A stretch of DNA of 64,000 nt, from the NCBI GenBank assembly GCA_034521835.1, contig JAXHMA010000006.1, positions 806,001 to 870,000 of the forward strand. The letters run 5' to 3'. The notes under the pieces are model-generated. The model saw only the letters and a program-made list of their open reading frames with translations. It made no database searches and had not been told where the DNA came from. This DNA comes from JAMQKA01 sp034521835 (GTDB lineage: Bacteria; Bacteroidota; Rhodothermia; Balneolales; Balneolaceae). Position numbers and translations under genes: made by a program. Below, piece by piece: positions 38,906 to 48,514 of this stretch; within the stretch, counting starts at the first letter, position 1, and every line of letters starts with the position of its first letter.

Positions 38906-39844
38906 ATGATTATTGAAGTTCTCTCATATTTGATACCGCTGATTCAAATTGTACTGCCTGCATATTTTGTATTTAACATCTGGAGAAAGAGGGTTGAGAC
39001 AAAAGCCGCATGGGCAATCCACGCAATGCACGGAATTCTAAGTCTGCTAATTTTATTCCTGGTTTTTAGGTGGGATCTGGCAGGGAACAGCTTGCGATAC
39101 TGGTGGAACGGCTTGTGCCTGGCAGGAATACTGGTATCGTACCGGCAGGCTATTGCTCAGCCTTGGTACGATAAACAGGCTTTTTCCTGGAGCTGGGGCA
39201 TTATGCTAGAACTCGTACTGCTTATTGGAGGATTGGCATGGGTGTCCATGGGTTTATATCCTGACAAACAGCCGGTGGATATGCACTATCCACTGAAAGG
39301 AGAATCCTACTTCGTGGTTCACGGCGGCGATACGCCGATCCTGAATTATCATGGAGGGGCAGTGTATTCCCAAAAATACGCGCTGGATATTAACCAGCTG
39401 AACGGCTGGGGACGTCGTTCCAGCGGGGTGTATCCCGAAAATCCCGGGCGATATGCAATTTTCGGAGATAGAGTTTACAGTCCCATTCAGGGAACTGTTG
39501 TGCAAATCGCCGACAGTCTTTCTGACCTACGTCCTCCAAATAGGCAGCCGGCCCAGCCAGCGGGGAACCATGTTTGGGTAAAAAATAACAACTTGTATGT
39601 TCTGTTAGCACATTTGAAACAACACAGTATCCAGGTAGAAGAAGGGGAGCAGGTGCAGGTTGGGCAGCCACTGGCCCGGGTCGGGAATACGGGCAACACC
39701 ACGGAACCCCATTTGCACATGCACGCGGTAAAAAATCCCAAACTGGATACAACCGGGACGGGAACGAGATTCCACGGAGGCAAACCAGTGCCGATTTCTT
39801 TCAATGACCGCTTTCTCATCCGAAACGACACGTTTAGCAAATAA
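38906..39844 (+). CDS. M23-type peptidase with N-terminal membrane helices
   Basis: A 312-residue protein. Four hydrophobic segments occupy about 5-110, then a LytM/M23 domain lies outside (about 125-300). The domain shows QKYALDINQL, HVWVKNNNLYVLLAHLKQHS, GQPLARVGNTGNTTEPHLHMHA. The HxH zinc pair is intact (HLHMHA), but the first zinc ligand expected four residues before the Asp in YALD is Lys here, so catalytic competence is uncertain. A usual role is peptidoglycan cross-link cleavage or activation of other hydrolases. The sigma-factor gene begins 18 bp downstream. Confidence 0.85.
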   Translation: MIIEVLSYLIPLIQIVLPAYFVFNIWRKRVETKAAWAIHAMHGILSLLILFLVFRWDLAGNSLRYWWNGLCLAGILVSYRQAIAQPWYDKQAFSWSWGIMLELVLLIGGLAWVSMGLYPDKQPVDMHYPLKGESYFVVHGGDTPILNYHGGAVYSQKYALDINQLNGWGRRSSGVYPENPGRYAIFGDRVYSPIQGTVVQIADSLSDLRPPNRQPAQPAGNHVWVKNNNLYVLLAHLKQHSIQVEEGEQVQVGQPLARVGNTGNTTEPHLHMHAVKNPKLDTTGTGTRFHGGKPVPISFNDRFLIRNDTFSK

Positions 39845-39862
39845 CAGAAAAGAGGCAGCTCG

Positions 39863-40360
39863 GTGAATGTAACAGAAGATGAATTTGCGGAGATTGTTCG
39901 CGATAATGAAGATCGCCTGCGTCATCTAAGCCGCGTGTACGCGAATCGCAAAGGGGATGAAAAAGATCTCTTCCAGGAGATGCTGATCCAAATATGGAAA
40001 TCGCTTCCTTCATTTGAGGGCGATGCCAAATTGAGCACCTGGATCTACCGGCTGGCAGTCAACACAGCTATATCTTTTGTGAGGAAAAAGCAAACTCGAA
40101 AAGAGTACGGGACTAAGTATCGAAAAGATCAGCAGGAAAACAACACCCATTATATCGATCCGAGCTCGCAGGAGAGTACGCAGCTTCACGAGTTGTATGA
40201 GGCGATTTCCGAGCTCAATGCATCCGAAAAGGCGATTATCACGATGTACCTGGAAGATTTCAGCTATTTGGAGATCGCCTTTGTAACAGATATTTCTGAG
40301 AACTATGTGGGGGTCAAACTGCATCGCATAAAGAAAAAGCTTTCAAAAAAGATAGGATAA
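39863..40360 (+). CDS. ECF-type RNA polymerase sigma factor
   Basis: A 165-residue sigma-70-family factor. Region 2 spans about 10-85 (DLFQEMLIQIWKSLPSFEG then LSTWIYRLAVNTAISFVRK). Region 4 spans 110-160 with a helix-turn-helix (SYLEIAFVTDISENYVGVKLH). The start is GTG, preceded by AGAGG. The next gene, 5 bp downstream, encodes a membrane protein without a typical anti-sigma zinc site. Such sigma factors usually respond to envelope stress; the inducing signal here is unknown. Confidence 0.9.
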   Translation: MNVTEDEFAEIVRDNEDRLRHLSRVYANRKGDEKDLFQEMLIQIWKSLPSFEGDAKLSTWIYRLAVNTAISFVRKKQTRKEYGTKYRKDQQENNTHYIDPSSQESTQLHELYEAISELNASEKAIITMYLEDFSYLEIAFVTDISENYVGVKLHRIKKKLSKKIG

Positions 40361-40365
40361 AAATC

Positions 40366-40959
40366 ATGGAACTGGATGAGCTGAAAACCATCTGGAACGA
40401 GCAGGAAGACCAAGAAACCGAATACGCTGAATCGGAACTGATTGATATTGTCAGCGCAAAAATGGATAAGCTTGAGCAGAGCACCCGAAAAAGGGACCGC
40501 CTCGAGATTATCGCCAGTGTGGTGTTGATTGCCATATTTGGATATCTACTGGTTACAAGTCCTTCTATCTGGACGAAGCTTGGCTCGGTCATTATCATGG
40601 CTTCTGCGGTTTACATTATCTACAAACTGAAATCCGCCCAGCTTCGACAACTCAGGAATCCAGCATCGGTGGATATACCGATGGATGAACACCTGCAGCG
40701 GGAACTGAAACGAATAAAACAACAACGGAAGCTACTGAAAGGTGTAGCGTGGTGGTATATCGCCCCGCTTACTGTGGGCTTGCTGTTTATAACCTTTGGA
40801 GGAGATTCCGGGCTCTGGTTCAAAATCGGATATATGGTATTTGTACTCGTTTTCGGAGTCGTAGTTTGGTGGTTAAATCAACGGGTCGTAAATCAGAAAT
40901 TTGAGCCGTTAATTTCTGAAATAAAAGAAGCGATTGAGGTAGTGGAAAACGGAAAATAA
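40366..40959 (+). CDS. Membrane protein coupled to the ECF sigma factor
   Basis: A 197-residue protein. The N-terminal 45 residues are acidic and helical (MELDELKTIWNEQEDQ), followed by two close helices at about 46-86, a basic loop and two more helices at about 122-170, then a short cytosolic tail. The position 5 bp after the sigma factor suggests an anti-sigma partner with a cytosolic N-terminus, although I see no anti-sigma zinc motif. Its function is an inference from context. Confidence 0.7.
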   Translation: MELDELKTIWNEQEDQETEYAESELIDIVSAKMDKLEQSTRKRDRLEIIASVVLIAIFGYLLVTSPSIWTKLGSVIIMASAVYIIYKLKSAQLRQLRNPASVDIPMDEHLQRELKRIKQQRKLLKGVAWWYIAPLTVGLLFITFGGDSGLWFKIGYMVFVLVFGVVVWWLNQRVVNQKFEPLISEIKEAIEVVENGK

Positions 40960-40998
40960 GAGCTAACCGGACTATTACATAAAATTCATAAATCCAAA

Positions 40999-41026
40999 AA
41001 GCCCCGAGGTTAATATCCCGGGGCTT
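40999..41026. terminator. Bidirectional terminator between convergent genes
   Basis: The stem AAGCCCCG / CGGGGCTT (40999-41006 and 41019-41026) has a 12-nt loop. Five A residues run before and into the stem, giving a short T tract for leftward transcription; rightward the tail is weak (GATGTTTATT). It lies between the convergent plus-strand membrane gene and the minus-strand lipoprotein gene. Confidence 0.75.
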
Positions 41027-41058
41027 GATGTTTATTGGCTTATTTAAAAAAAGGTCGT

Positions 41059-42372
41059 TTACTCTCCCGTGTAAACCACTCTCCAGATTTTTCCCTGCTG
41101 GGAGTCGGTAATGTAAAGCGTGCCATCCGATCCCTCGGCGAGGCCCATCGGTCGGTATTCTGCATTGCCGGGAGACATGAGGCTGTCAGTACCGGCAAAT
41201 CCGTCAGCAAAGGTCTCATATTCGCCGGAGGGTGTAGCTTCCGTCAAAAGGTACGAATGAGACTCTGTAGCCTGCCTGGGGCAGGGGCGCTCGGTTCCAG
41301 GAACCGTGGAATGCAATAAATGCACCACCGTTGTAATTAGAAGGAAACTGATTTCCAGAGTAAAAAATCAGGTCGTTGGGTGCCCAGTGTCCGGGAAACG
41401 CAACAAGCGGTTCTTCATATTCGCCCTCTTCTGCCGGTGTTTCGCCATCTCCGCCATATTCGGGCGCCACCATGCGCTGTCCTTGTATATGATCATAATA
41501 GGTATAAGGCCATCCAGAGAGTGTCGCCTTCATCAACCTTCAGGAATTCCTCTGAAGGCAGTTCCGCACTTTCTTCATTATTATAGTGGGAGGGCCAGAG
41601 CTGCGACAGTTGATCGCGACCATGCTGGACCAGGTACAGATTGTCGGCCATGGAATTCCACTCCAGTGCAACTGCATTTCGGATTCCAGTGGCATAGCGT
41701 GTACCATCTTCTCTTTTGGGTTTGATTCATCCCGTTTGCATCAAACTGCCAGATGCCGCCATGCCATTCAAGCAGGGGGCATGGGCGCTGACCAGGCGAC
41801 TCCGGTGTTCTGGACTGCTCCTGGCACGCGTTGGAGGGGGCCCCGACATTCACATACATATTGCCATTGCCATCAAAGGTGATGGGCTTCGCGGCGTGGG
41901 AATTCTGTATCGGCAGTTCGCTTACTACCCACTCCGGCTCAGAAGTGGGAACGAGATCAGCACCATTCATTGAGTAACGCATTACAGCAGAATCTGGCGC
42001 AAAGTAGAGATACCCGTTGTGCAAGGCAATACCGGTACCGGTGTAATCACCGAAATACGCAACGCTATCGGCCACACCGTCTCCATCTTCGTCGCGGAGG
42101 GCGGCAATGCCATTCCCGTTTTGAGGCTCATCAAGGGCTACGTAAATGTCACCATCCTGATCAACGGTTACCTGACGGGCACTACCCACGGAATCAGCCA
42201 CCACTATAGCCTGGAAACCAGAGGGCAGGGTGATACTGCCGTTATTTTCCGCAAAAGAAAACTGGTCGGTGTTTATTTGTTGAGCTTGTTGTTCTTCGCT
42301 GCTTCCGCCACCGCACGCCATAAAAAAGGCTGTGCATGCTATGAAGAGTAAAGAGGTTATTTTATGTTGCAT
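41059..42372 (-). CDS. Sorbosone-dehydrogenase/PQQ-type beta-propeller lipoprotein, three frame breaks
   Basis: A lipoprotein (FFMACGGGS) carrying a six-bladed propeller like soluble PQQ-dependent sugar dehydrogenases. Diagnostic stretches are GFQAIVVADSVGSARQVTVD, AKPITFDGNGNMYVNVGAPSN, then in other frames ATGIRNAVALEWNSMADNL, LSGWPYTYYD, HGSWNR and GSDGTLYITDSQQGKIWRV. Breaks lie near 41717, 41528 and 41246. Each is fixed by one base and the three frames then join in order, giving about 437 residues. Whether it binds PQQ is unknown; no PQQ synthesis genes are present. The substrate could be a sugar or aldehyde. Confidence 0.8.
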
Positions 42373-42794
42373 GGTTTATTCTTTGGAGTTAGAAATTAGA
42401 TACGATGTCAACATAAGATTTCCCGTAACCAATATCCGCTGATTTAATGTGGACCTAAAAGAAGGTAAATCAGTGCTTTAGTTAAACCCAATAAATAGAA
42501 TTTTTAGTGAAAGAATTCCACCGATTTGAGGGATAAAATCAGATCTTTTCACTTTTTGACATGTTTATCCCTAAGGGTAATGAATATCCGGTGATGGATG
42601 ATGTGAGACTGCCCGACTCCATGCTGGAAGCGGAAGAGGCACTACAGTTAGTCATGATTATGACTTCGACCAGTTACAACAGCTCGAAGCTATACTTTAT
42701 GCTCTTTGTGAGGTTGAAATCATCTAAAACCAACTAAATCTATTAAATTTGTAAGGTCCTGCTCTTCTAATCGGCAGGGCTTTATATATAGAGT
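42373..42794. other. Intergenic gap with a possible C-terminal gene fragment
   Basis: About 420 bp. In one plus-strand frame 42607-42726 reads RLHAGSGRGTTVSHDYDFDQ and on to EVEII and a stop. It has no start and no recognised family, so it may be a fragment of a lost gene or chance. The rest is AT-rich with nothing I can assign. Confidence 0.3.
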
Positions 42795-44051
42795 TTAAAG
42801 GCGAGGATTAACTACATTATTGTAAATGGAGCCAAAACTGAATTCAAGTCCAAAACGTACTTCGTACGAATAAGAGGTGAGTCGTTGACGAAGGTTAAGA
42901 AGCTGCTCTTCGTCGGTAATATCTCCTGCAGGTATGGAAAGCTGGTTATTGATCCAGGCATATTCGCCCGAGATATAAAACGAAAGTCCGCGAAAAATTC
43001 GAAAGTCAAGCTGGACCTCTGTATCAAGTCGATTTTTATTGAAATCGTGAAGAAAAGCAGAGGCATTTATATTTGCTTCAAATTCTCCCCAAGGCTGGGT
43101 AAACTCAATATCAGAACTCAGCTGTTGTTGCATTAGCTGTTCAGAATTTTTGCCATAAATTGTTATATCGTTGTAATTATAATAACCACCGGTTAAACGG
43201 TACATAAATGTAATTTGGCGTTCTGTAAATTCACGATAAGGAAAAACACTGTATTCCACAGCAGGACTTCCTTCGAAACGAAGGGCATAATTGTCCCGGG
43301 TAGAATGACCAGCTCTTGTGGAAATACCTGCTGACCAATGGTCACCTAGGCTTTTAACTAATAAGAGGTCGGCGCCACGACTTTCTCGTATAAATGTTCT
43401 TGATTCTTCCTCATCCTCAAAGGTTTGTCGTTCGTAATACTGGTCAACATCAAATTCAAATTTCCATTCAGGAGTTATTCGTTCAGCACTTATACGGCCC
43501 CTGAGTGAGAACTCTTTCTCAGATTCTTCCCCCTCAATATCGGTGTCAGCGCTGATATCAAACACCCAGTAATTCCACTTGTCAGTTTCTGAATCGGATT
43601 GGGATCCCTCTTCTGTTTCAACGTAATTAATATTCAGTTGATTAGCTATTGGTCGATCAATAAGGTAGAAAAAAAGACCTCTTTTAATGTATTGGTTAAG
43701 CCCAATTCGTTCCTCATCCTGCGTATCTGATTCTGCAGAAAAGTAGGTAAGTGTTCTATCTATTCCCTTAAACTCATTTCCACCAATAAATTTGAGGGTG
43801 TATTCCTCTCCACCGCTACCGGTACGCTGATTCGTTATCAGAAGATGAACATCTGCATCTTCTTGATTTCGTACATAGTTGACAAAATTAATTTCGTCTC
43901 GAACGTAACCTTCATCGCACGCCCGGCGACAATCCAGATAAATATCAATTGTTTTTGTGGAATCTTGCGCAGGTAACGTTTCCGGCACAAAGAATAGAAG
44001 TAGTGCAAGAAGTGGATACAGATTTGCTTTTTTTATTATATATAATACCAT
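42795..44051 (-). CDS. Unknown outer-membrane protein, probable beta-barrel
   Basis: A 418-residue protein with a signal peptide (hydrophobic 10-28, cleavage near PAQ). An N-terminal domain has DCRRACDEGYVRDEINFVNYVRNQEDADVHLL, with two cysteines four apart that may form a disulfide or bind a cofactor. The second half is rich in alternating, aromatic-ended strands (YSYEVRFGLEFSF) typical of a barrel. I recognise no named family. The conserved-looking YVRDEINFVNYVRNQ start and the barrel suggest an envelope role. The frame is intact. Confidence 0.65.
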   Translation of the reverse strand: MVLYIIKKANLYPLLALLLFFVPETLPAQDSTKTIDIYLDCRRACDEGYVRDEINFVNYVRNQEDADVHLLITNQRTGSGGEEYTLKFIGGNEFKGIDRTLTYFSAESDTQDEERIGLNQYIKRGLFFYLIDRPIANQLNINYVETEEGSQSDSETDKWNYWVFDISADTDIEGEESEKEFSLRGRISAERITPEWKFEFDVDQYYERQTFEDEEESRTFIRESRGADLLLVKSLGDHWSAGISTRAGHSTRDNYALRFEGSPAVEYSVFPYREFTERQITFMYRLTGGYYNYNDITIYGKNSEQLMQQQLSSDIEFTQPWGEFEANINASAFLHDFNKNRLDTEVQLDFRIFRGLSFYISGEYAWINNQLSIPAGDITDEEQLLNLRQRLTSYSYEVRFGLEFSFGSIYNNVVNPRL

Positions 44052-44102
44052 CAGAGATATAATAATCTTTATTTTGAGATTTCTATTTTTGCTTTCCTAA
44101 GA

Positions 44103-44373
44103 GTCTGCCGGAAAAAGCGGGTGGGATGGTGTGCATCCGAGCCGCTGCCAGTGTAAGCACCTTCCAAAGCCGAAATATCCAGTTCATTGACAATCTCGAC
44201 CACAAACCGGGCCAGGTGGTCCTCCGGCAGCCATTCGTCGACCGAGGGCGGCAACAGGTAGGGGATCTCACGGTCTACAAATGTGGAATTCGCCATCACA
44301 AAACAGGTCAATTAGTTTTAAGAAAGATTGCCTAAACCTAATAAATTAGCTCCATAAAGTCCGACGAAATTCT
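44103..44373 (-). mobile_element. Internally deleted IS1182 derivative
   Basis: The element reads minus-strand, about 271 bp. The right end begins GAGTCTGCCGGAAAAAGCG on the plus strand, close to the inverted right end of the full IS1182 at 25422. The left end is GTCGGACTTTATGGAG followed by TTAGGTTTAGGCAA, close to the full copy's GTCGGACTTTCCGG...TTAGGTTTAGGCAA. Between them only about 45 codons of the transposase N-terminus survive (YLLPPSVDEWLPEDHLARF), fused to the opposite end. It is a MITE-like deletion derivative, different enough from the full copy to be older. Confidence 0.82.
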
Positions 44374-44432
44374 ATAGCTTAACTGGTTGTCTACCAAAAT
44401 GTAGCAAGTTCAAGCTGTCAAAATTCTGCTAA

Positions 44433-44771
44433 CTACACCTTGCCTTGAGAAGCTTTCAATTTACGCTGGGCGGTGAATGAAAGAATCCAGATGAGCAGCC
44501 AGCCGGCTGTTGCCCACCACCATTGTCCATAAATGAGGGCTAGGGTATTCAGGCCATAGAGCAGGTGGGAGAACCATTCTGGTACCTCTGTTTTGGTTTT
44601 TCGGATGAGCTGTAGCGAGCTGTCACCTGCCAGTACAACCACTTTGGCCAGCAGCATGATACCGGTGTAAATGATAATAACCCACCACATCCAGCTTTCC
44701 TGGAAAAAAACGGATGTAATAATAAATAAGGTTACGATCAGATCGACGATGACATCCTTAATCCAGTTCAT
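44433..44771 (-). CDS. Small four-helix membrane protein
   Basis: A 112-residue protein. Hydrophobic segments at about 4-22, 28-48, 70-84 and 86-102 fill most of it. A charged stretch (LIRKTKTEVPEW) lies between helices 2 and 3. Tryptophan-rich ends (QWWWATAGWLLIW) suggest interface residues. I recognise no family; it stands alone between the IS remnant and the dispersed repeat. Confidence 0.55.
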   Translation of the reverse strand: MNWIKDVIVDLIVTLFIITSVFFQESWMWWVIIIYTGIMLLAKVVVLAGDSSLQLIRKTKTEVPEWFSHLLYGLNTLALIYGQWWWATAGWLLIWILSFTAQRKLKASQGKV

Positions 44772-44889
44772 AATACTATAATACGTTATCTGAGTATAAT
44801 AAACCTAAAGTTTATCTACTTTGAGCAGGAGTATCAACCGGCATCACAAGGGATGTTTATAGGCAGGGGTACCAGGTTATTCCTAAGTA

Positions 44890-45026
44890 GAGGGCTTTGA
44901 AAAACAGAAATTTTGACAAGGTCAAAGCCTTAGCAAATTCGAACTGTAGTTTAATGCCAACCAAGTCAGATTTCGAATTCGCGAATATACCTAGATTGGA
45001 CAAAATAACGGTTTTGCAAAGACCTC
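44890..45026 (-). repeat. 137-bp dispersed repeat, copy B
   Basis: This is the inverted partner of 34261-34397 with exactly the same length. Its ends are inverted and imperfect: GAGGGCTTTGAAAAACAGAAA at 44890 against GAGGTCTTTGCAAAACCG reading inward from 45026. It ends 7 bp before the stop of the next gene on the minus strand. Confidence 0.7.
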
Positions 45027-45033
45027 AATGTAT

Positions 45034-45654
45034 TTAGTTGCTGGCCGATTTAACACGTTCAGGATCTAGAAAATCTACTTGGTTAACATACAGGATTTCC
45101 GAAGCCTGTTCACCATAATCATCTCGCGTCAAGGAAACTCGTGGCTTTCCATCCTTTAGGCGAATCCACCTGTACCAAGTAGCCACTGAGCATGATTACA
45201 TGACCCTTGCGGACTTCTCCGTATCTCAGCATTAATCTTATCGGAGGAGGGAATAAGATGAATATTGGCGGTGTGTTCGACCATTTGTTGGAGAGGAATC
45301 GGCCGGTGAGTCATCTGCCAGTCAAAATACCGATTGGACTGGCTGATAAGCAGTTCATTCAGAATCTTTTCATCCGACATCGGTCCCCAGCCCACAAAAA
45401 AATCCATTGGTGAAATTTCTGCCAGGCGATCAGAAGTGTACGCTCTCTTGGAGAGAACACGAGCTTCTGCATTAAATTTGGCCAGCGGTTTCAGGATAAA
45501 ATCCTTGAATGTAATTTCTTCAACTCCAAATGCATGTTCTTGGGCTGGTTTGTCGGGGGCAACAACACCGGGTCCGTGGGTGATGACTCGTTCTGTATAA
45601 TATAGATATCCGCTAAACAGCAGTAATTGCCGCAAATAAAAAATGCTTGAGCAT
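45034..45654 (-). CDS. Conserved hypothetical membrane-anchored protein, three frame breaks
   Basis: Reassembled from three frames, it starts at ATG 45654 (MLKHFLFAAITAV, a hydrophobic leader). It continues YYTERVITHGPGVVAPDKPA, then the core ARVLSKRAYTSDRLAEISPMDFFVGWGPMSD and YFDWQMTHRPIP. A later frame has GHVIMLSGYLVQVDSP and the end is EILYVNQVDFLDPERVKSAS at 45034. Breaks lie near 45613, 45232 and 45137. Homologues with this ARVLS...FxxGWGPMSD pattern occur widely in Gram-negatives but have no assigned role that I know. It may be periplasm-facing. Confidence 0.6.
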
Positions 45655-45941
45655 TTAAGTTCTTTTGGTTTAAAATTCGATGAAATAGCATTTCAAGAAC
45701 AGCTAATAGGGTATTCCGTTACAAGTTTATATCCTGAAATTTAAGGCTATCTGATTGAATATATTAACTTATAAAAGTCTATTTTAGATTAGATTTATTT
45801 ATACAAACGTACAGGCTTTAAGGATATAAATGCCGATTTTGTTTGTATGAGTACAGCATGGGTTTAAAACGATCTGCTGAATAGCTTGCCCGTTGTAATC
45901 CCCAAAGCAACATCAACCTAAGCTACCATGTAGAAGTAGGC

Positions 45942-48013
45942 TTAGAATTCCAGGCTAAGCCCCGTTCTCCAGTTGATGCCCGCTGCCGGTTCGTAGTACC
46001 TCCCGCCGAAAGCATTGACGACCACCGATCCGTTATAGCGGGTGTCAAACAGGTTGTTAATCGCAAAAAGGGGGTAATCGTAGCACCACCGCCAAGGTTT
46101 AGATCGGTATAACTAAGGCGGGTGTTTATCGCAACATAATCCTCATTATAGGCGGTATTGAGATTATTGACGGGGAACCCGCTGACATATTGCATATCGG
46201 CCGTAAACCGAGAAATTGCCCGGTCGCCAGTGCACTATGCCTGAAACGCGGTGCTCAGGGACGCCAGGAACCGCCTTGCCCTCCAGTGAAACACTGTCCA
46301 ATGTTGTTGCCTGACTGAATTGAGCATCGGTGAGATTGTAGGTTACACCGGCTTGAACCGAAGAAGAGATGTTGTATTCGATGTCAGCTTCAATTCCTTT
46401 GTGGATGGTTTCCCCTTGATTTCTGTAGTACGTTGGGCCGTTGGCCTGCAGCTGGTAGGGGAAAAGCAGATCCGAAATCCACAGATTATAGAGCGCCAAA
46501 TCGTAGGAAAGTTTGCCGTTGACTATTTGTCCCCGGCTTCCCACTTCAAGTCCGAGCGCTTTTTCCGGTTCATATTGGGATTAAAACCGTTTCCGCCCTG
46601 CGGCCTGTTTACCAGTTCTGTGGTGGTTGGAGATTCAAAGCCGGTACTTAAATTACTGAAAAACTCTACATCGCCCACGGAGTAGTTTAGGCCCACTGCC
46701 GGGCTAACAGACTGGAAGTCCCGTTCCCCGGAAACCTGAAGCTGAGGCCGCATTAGCTTCATCAATTGATCCAGTCGTATCGGATTGAGCCCATGGCCTT
46801 GAGGTTGTCCAGGGTATAGGTGGAGGTCGCAAACACCCCATAATTCTGCACGTTTTCAATTTGATCTACCTGGATTGGCCCGCGTTGAGTATTGTCATTT
46901 TCAAATTCTGTACGATCATCACGCTGTAGCTTTGATTCAATCCCTATGTTGAAGGAGAATCTATCGAGATCTCGCTGCAGGGTTACACGAGCCCCGCCCG
47001 CTTTTCTGTTAAGATCAATGATCGCAAAGGGCAGAGGGTTGTCGAGATTACGAAACAGTCCATATACGGTAGCCGACAAGAAAGCCCAGTGAATTTTGAT
47101 TAGAGAAGCTAATCCCGAATTGCCCCTGGGAAATCTGTTTTCCTGCATCCAGAGATTCAAACGTACTGTAGGCCATCGTTGGACTTTCAGCAGCCTGTTC
47201 CCTGGTCAATCCGCTGGGATGCTCGGCCTGGGGCATGTTGGCGTAGGCGCCAAAATATTCAATTCGGCTGTCGGAGTTTAGGTCAATAGCTCCCGAAAGC
47301 CCGGCACGCCCAATTCGAACTTCGCTGTGATCCCTGAATCCCTGCTGGTCTAAATATGAGGCGTATCCGCTAACTCCATGACTGCCAAACCGTTGGCTGT
47401 ATTGAATATCCGTTTTAGCCAATCCATAAGAGCCTACCGTACCGCGGATCATAAAAGGCGAGCTTGTATTTACTGGAGGCTTTGTATTCAGGTACAGTAC
47501 GCCGCCGCTGCTGTTTCCCCAGAACTGGGAAGATGGACCGCGAATCAGCTCGGCGCGACGTATAAAGGCGGGATCCACCACCGTAAGCATCGCCTGGCCG
47601 TTGGCCATGGTCAGCGGGATGCCATCCATGACCACCTGGATGCCCCGAACGCCAAACTGTGCACGCCACCCGATGCCGCGAACCGTAATGCGTTCGCCAA
47701 GGGCGTAATTCTCCCGATCGTTAACCCAGATGCCCGGAACCTGGTTGAACATGTCATCCATGGTGATCGGGGCTTTATGGGTGAGTTCCGCATCACTGTT
47801 TGAGACCATGCTCAGTGTAAAAGGCGGGGTCGTTGCACTAATCGCTGAGTGAGCGGCTTCAATTTCTATCGCCTCGAGTGTGCCTTTCAACGTGTCGGGC
47901 TGGGTTTGCTGCTGGTCTTGAGCCTGGACAGCGGAACAGATCAACAAGGAAAGCACCAGAATGGGGAAAAACTTTGGAAGTAGAGGGATGGAGACTGGTT
48001 TTGGCATTTGCAT
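45942..48013 (-). CDS. TonB-dependent outer-membrane receptor, five frame breaks
   Basis: A signal peptide (about 10-30) and a plug domain can be read: MDDMFNQVPGIWVNDRENY, ITVRGIGWRAQFGVRGI, DGIPLTMANGQ and RAELIRGPSSQFWGNSSGG. The barrel follows in pieces from different frames (IRNVQNYGVFATSTY; GLNYSVGDVEFFSNLSTGFE; LALYNLWISDLLFPYQ; YVAINTRLSYTDLNLG; FAINNLFDTRYNGS). The last strand is WRTGLSLEF with a stop at 45942-45944. Breaks lie near 47082, 46760, 46575, 46208 and in the A5 run 46065-46069. Repaired length is about 690 residues. The plug resembles ferric-siderophore or FecA-like receptors; the substrate is unknown. Confidence 0.88.
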
Positions 48014-48514
48014 ACGCAGTTCGGTGAAATTCTTAAATTTTAGGGTTTATTACGCTATTTAGCTTATATTATTAGGTTTAGAAAACGGCGAAATGAACAT
48101 CGCCGTTGAATAAAAATTTTCACGTTGGTTCTCTCAAACAAGGAATAACAGTAAATAAAAAATATCATTCTGCCTTATCCTTATTCTCAGCTTGAACTTG
48201 AAGCATTTATAAGGCAGAATCTACAGTAATTATCTCTTGTTTTACAAGATTAATATCTCTTGGTATTTATCGGTAATCGTTAATAATGGTGTTTTGGTAA
48301 GTATTTCAATGTATATAGCTAAAGGTAAAATTCTTCAGTCTTTTCAAGATTAGTCACTGCCGGGGTAATCGATTCTGACAGAAAAGACAAATTACATTTC
48401 AAAACGACTGGTGTATTGTTTAAAAATGGGCAGTTGTAACAGTTTCTTGGATCTCTTGTTTTTGTAAAAACATATAGAAAAGAATAGAAGACTAATCTAA
48501 ATCATTGCTCTTCA
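48014..48514. other. AT-rich upstream region of the Pel-like cluster
   Basis: About 500 bp between the divergent TonB receptor gene and the response-regulator gene. It is strongly AT-rich and has no gene I can support. It should carry promoters for both directions; I see no operator that I could defend. Confidence 0.4.

Noticed and set aside
45942..48013. The TonB receptor as a truly decayed pseudogene
   Set aside because: All barrel segments are present in order and single-base fixes rejoin them, at least one in a homopolymer. Decay would also show lost segments and substitutions at key residues.
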